Assembly: GCA_009746045.1 (NCBI GenBank) | Contig: RPFO01000165.1 | Span: 6,827,036-6,891,035, forward strand | Reading direction: 5' to 3' | Source: Mesostigma viride | Lineage: Eukaryota > Streptophyta > Mesostigmatophyceae > Mesostigmatales > Mesostigmataceae | Length of the DNA: 64,000 nt | Part shown: positions 61,351-64,000 of the stretch, one piece after another | How the letters are laid out: each line of letters opens with the position of its first letter | Position numbering within the stretch: the first letter of the stretch is position 1 | Program-made: the position numbers and the translations under genes | Notes under the pieces: generated by a model | Database searches by the model: none | What the model was told of the DNA's origin: nothing | The model's input: only the letters and a program-made list of their open reading frames with translations

Positions 61351-61596
61351 CCGCGTATGGCATTCATAGCGATTCGGGCCGCGGTGCCCACAACCCTGTA
61401 ACTAGGACCTAGATAGCTTACACCATCCATTCCATCCCATGTTCCCCTCCCACTGAGGACTTATGCTCACGTGACGCAGTCACGTGTTTTCATCATTAAT
61501 TAATTAATTAATTAATTAATTAATTAATTAATTAATTAATTAATTAATTAATTAATTAATTAATTAATTAATTAATTAATTAATTAATTAATTAAT
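61351..61596 (+). mobile_element. LINE 3' untranslated region, terminal hairpin and (TTAA)n tail
   Basis: The 3' region includes ccatccattccatcccatg, the hairpin CACGTGACGCAGTCACGTG at 61468-61486 (8 bp arms, GCA loop), and about 100 bp of perfect TTAA repeats. The long perfect tail suggests a recent insertion or tail slippage. Confidence 0.85.
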
Positions 61597-61742
61597 GATT
61601 GCTATATGCGCCATGGCCCAATACGGGTGGTGGGATTGGCGGGCCGCGGGTCGTACCCTTGGAACATGTCCCCGGCACCTTTACCGGCGCAGCTTTTCGC
61701 AATTAAAGCCGTGCAGGGCATCGGGAAACTTTTTGGAAATGA

Positions 61743-63570
61743 ATGTTACATGCATTTCTGCCCCACGGTTTTTGCATTGAAGGCAAGAGCTTCGATCAAA
61801 GCTCGGTCTCGCCGCCGCCCGCCTCCCCCCAGTCCCCGCCCTCTTATGTTCATCTGTGCCTGGCGTCTGAAGCACAATCTCCACGGGTCCATAGTCGATC
61901 GCCCATATCCCCCCAGCGTCACCCCTGCCCCTCCACCTTCCACACATGTGTCCCCCGCTCCTTCCCTTTATACTCCACCAGTCTCCGCTGCCTACGTCAC
62001 ATGTCTCGGCTTATGCAACGCGGCAACTTTCATGCATCCTATCTCGAAGCCTGCAGCTTGAAGAAGCTTACCAGCTTACACATTGCCGTCGGGTCGTGCT
62101 CCCCAGCTGATCTGCAAGTCCCCCGCTCCCATGCCACTAGTCTGCGAGGCCTTCTGTCACGTATCATTCGGCACCGTGTCAATGGGAATGCAGATGCACT
62201 GCGTACGCGTCGTTTACTGATCTCACCTTTCATCCATGCTGCGATGGATGAGCTGTGTTTGCCACACATTCTGCATTTGCCGCAAGTGCAGGCTGCGATG
62301 CCGCTCGTGGTGCGCAACACTTTCGGCACTCCCATTGCCGCCTGGCATTACTCTCCCACCTTGGGACAAATGGTTTTCAGCAACGGGAAGGTCAGCCGCG
62401 ATACAACGCCCACCGAGCTGGCCACCATCTTGGCAGGGCACTGCCCCTGCCAACAACAACGGTATTTCAAGTACCTTGATCCCACCTCACAGCACGTCAT
62501 GACCGCTGACCTCCGCATCCTGCCAAGCCACACGCTTGTAGACCTTTTTGCCAAAGGCACCAAGTTTTGCCCGTGGGTCCAGTGCACGTGTGCCAAAGAG
62601 GTGAATGCACTGCTCTCAACATCACGGCGCAAATTCTGCAATGCCATTTGCACGGACCTACAGCTTGCTCCCCTTGCCATGGAACCGTGGTTTCAGCGTC
62701 GTTGCATTCACGAATGCAATGCACGTCTCACCATGCAGGCTTGATTACCGTCTCCGGCAGGTCCACCGCACCACCTCGCTCAACACCACAGATAAAGCAC
62801 TTCTTGACCACTTCAAGCAGGATCGACTTTATAATCACGTGTATTGACAAGATCGAGTGCCAACAACTTTGCTTTTATCTGCAAGAAGCACTACCTTGCT
62901 ACTTTGCAACACGAGTTGGCGTCCAGCCCTCAGTACCTATGTTCAGCGTGCACAGTCCACCGCCAGTATCACTGCTGAGCACTCATCGGGCTTTTCTGCA
63001 CAGCCAAAACATTGTTGCTCGGGTATTCCTCAAGCGGCAGCGACGCGCCACCACCACTACGTTCCCATATCTCACTCTTAAGCTGCACAAAACTCCTGTT
63101 GCTTTGCGCACCATTGCTGCATCGCATTCCGCCCCACTGATGCCTCTCTCGAAACTCATCTGCCATGCTTTGAATGCTCTTCTCCCCGAAGCCAATGCAT
63201 TACGGGTGGATGTGCTGTCACTATGCCGGGTATGAATGCGCTGGTAGTTGGATCGATCGTCATAGACTCAGCCCAAGTACGCCTACTAGAAACTCATCTG
63301 CCATGCTTTGAATGCTCTTCTCCCCGAAGCCAATGCATTACGGGTGGAGGTGCTGTCACTATGCCGGGTATGAATGCGCTGGTACAGTAGTTGGATCGAT
63401 CGTCATAGACTCTGACAGCCCAAGTACGCCTACGCCTTGCCGCCCTTAGCCGTTCTAAGACAGCAGCAGAGAAGCGTATACCTATGCCCATAGCCACCTA
63501 TGATTTCACCACTCTATATACCACAGTAGATTTGCACGCTTTGAAAGCTCGCCTTAGATAGCCTCCTTAC
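61743..63570 (+). pseudogene. degenerate Penelope-like retroelement (reverse transcriptase fragments)
   Basis: Pieces in at least three frames. From 61743 to 62744 there is an N-terminal region ending with HVMTADLRILPSHTLVDLF and a Cys-rich FCPWVQCTCAKE. After a frameshift near 62740 come TDKALLDHFKQDRLYNHVY and DKIECQQLCFYLQEAL. Near 63060 LTLKLHKTPVALRTI and APLMPLSKLICHAL match the K-x-HK...R-I...LSK motif of Penelope-type polymerases. Near 63500 ATYDFTTLYTTVDL is their DFTxLYTxI motif A. Stops follow at once. A 138 bp internal duplication and frameshifts show it is dead. No GIY-YIG endonuclease is visible; the 3' part may be lost or lie outside the window. Confidence 0.65.
63151..63425 (+). 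repeat. 138 bp tandem duplication inside the Penelope-like element
   Basis: Two copies starting at 63151 and 63289 (GAAACTCATCTGCCATGCTT). The second has two small insertions (acagt near 63384, tgacag near 63415). Confidence 0.92.
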
Positions 63571-63782
63571 TCGTCTATATGCATGCACGTAGGCCTCGAG
63601 GCGCAACCACCTAGGCATGATCACGGGCGCAACCACCTGCACGTGCGTGTTTCTCAGACCAAGCCCACAGCAACGTGGCTCTCAGGGATTGCGGCAGGTG
63701 CCATCGTGCGAGATGCTTATAACTATATTATCACGAAGGCTGACCTTAATTGTTCATTGGATCTCCTATCTTGTTGATAACA

Positions 63783-64000
63783 CAGCCCACTAGCTGCCCG
63801 CGCTGCCCGCTGCCCGCTGCTCGCTGCCCGCTGCGCGTAATTTGTAGTTAATCGTGCTCCTTCGATCGGCGATCGCTTCGCGCTCCGGAGTAACGCGTAG
63901 TTCGTAGTACGTGGTCCTTCCCTGCGCTCCGGAGAGGGGAACAGTATACGGTGCTCGCTTCCGACGCTCGCTGCTTGCTGCGCTCGCTGTGCGCTGAAGC
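63783..64000. other. CCCGCTG repeats and unassigned window end
   Basis: Six to seven CTGCCCG-type heptamers (63788-63835), then sequence with cgctccgg and GCTCGCT short repeats; no gene seen. Confidence 0.6.

Overview
The window is nuclear DNA of a eukaryote, most likely a green alga. The evidence is: GC-rich coding exons with GT-AG introns (donors often GTGCGT, GTGGGT or GTACGT); a short interstitial CCCTAAA array, the telomere type of plants and many green algae; a receptor guanylate cyclase with a plant/algal-like kinase-homology region; and heavy loading with microsatellites, minisatellites and retroelement remnants. A prasinophyte-type alga with a large genome would fit, but the species cannot be fixed from sequence alone. 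No prokaryotic gene, CRISPR array, rRNA or intact tRNA gene was seen.

Layout. (1) 1.07-9.77 kb, minus strand: a five-exon receptor guanylate cyclase (about 1,283 aa). (2) 10.5-20.5 kb: an accessory block bounded by two related direct repeats. It holds a plus-strand gene with a Cys/His-rich C terminus, a 1.17 kb compound tetranucleotide satellite, a seven-exon minus-strand OTU-type cysteine protease (305 aa), and, inside one of its introns on the other strand, a tandemly duplicated HW-containing segment. (3) 21.6-28 kb: an 890 bp CCCTTG satellite, a tRNA-like SINE, 3' ends of LINEs, and an intact LINE ORF1-type protein whose element has no reverse transcriptase. (4) 28.4-31.7 kb, minus: a small gene with one EF-hand-like segment. 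(5) 34.4-50.4 kb, minus: a 16-exon coiled-coil gene of the ADIP/SSX2IP (Msd1) family. (6) 51.46-59.85 kb, plus, head-to-head with it: a nine-exon TRIC (TMEM38-type) intracellular cation channel, 335 aa, with one GC-AG intron. (7) 60.3-63.6 kb: a 5'-truncated LINE with a long TTAA tail, then a degenerate Penelope-like retroelement.

All five multi-exon models were built by reading both strands and matching splice phases. Summed exon lengths are multiples of three in each of the four models that have both a start and a stop: cyclase, OTU protease, EF-hand-like gene and TRIC.

The most unusual observation is that introns of the four host genes are repeatedly built from tandem or dispersed copies of the adjacent exon-intron junction: 10-60 nt of exon plus the splice site plus flanking intron. 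This is seen at more than fifteen junctions on both donor and acceptor sides. One case is a whole exon copy, one is a 102 bp array that stays open in the coding frame, and one is a nine-copy array. I do not know this as a described feature of these gene families. Much of the rest of intron length is ordinary minisatellite and microsatellite DNA.
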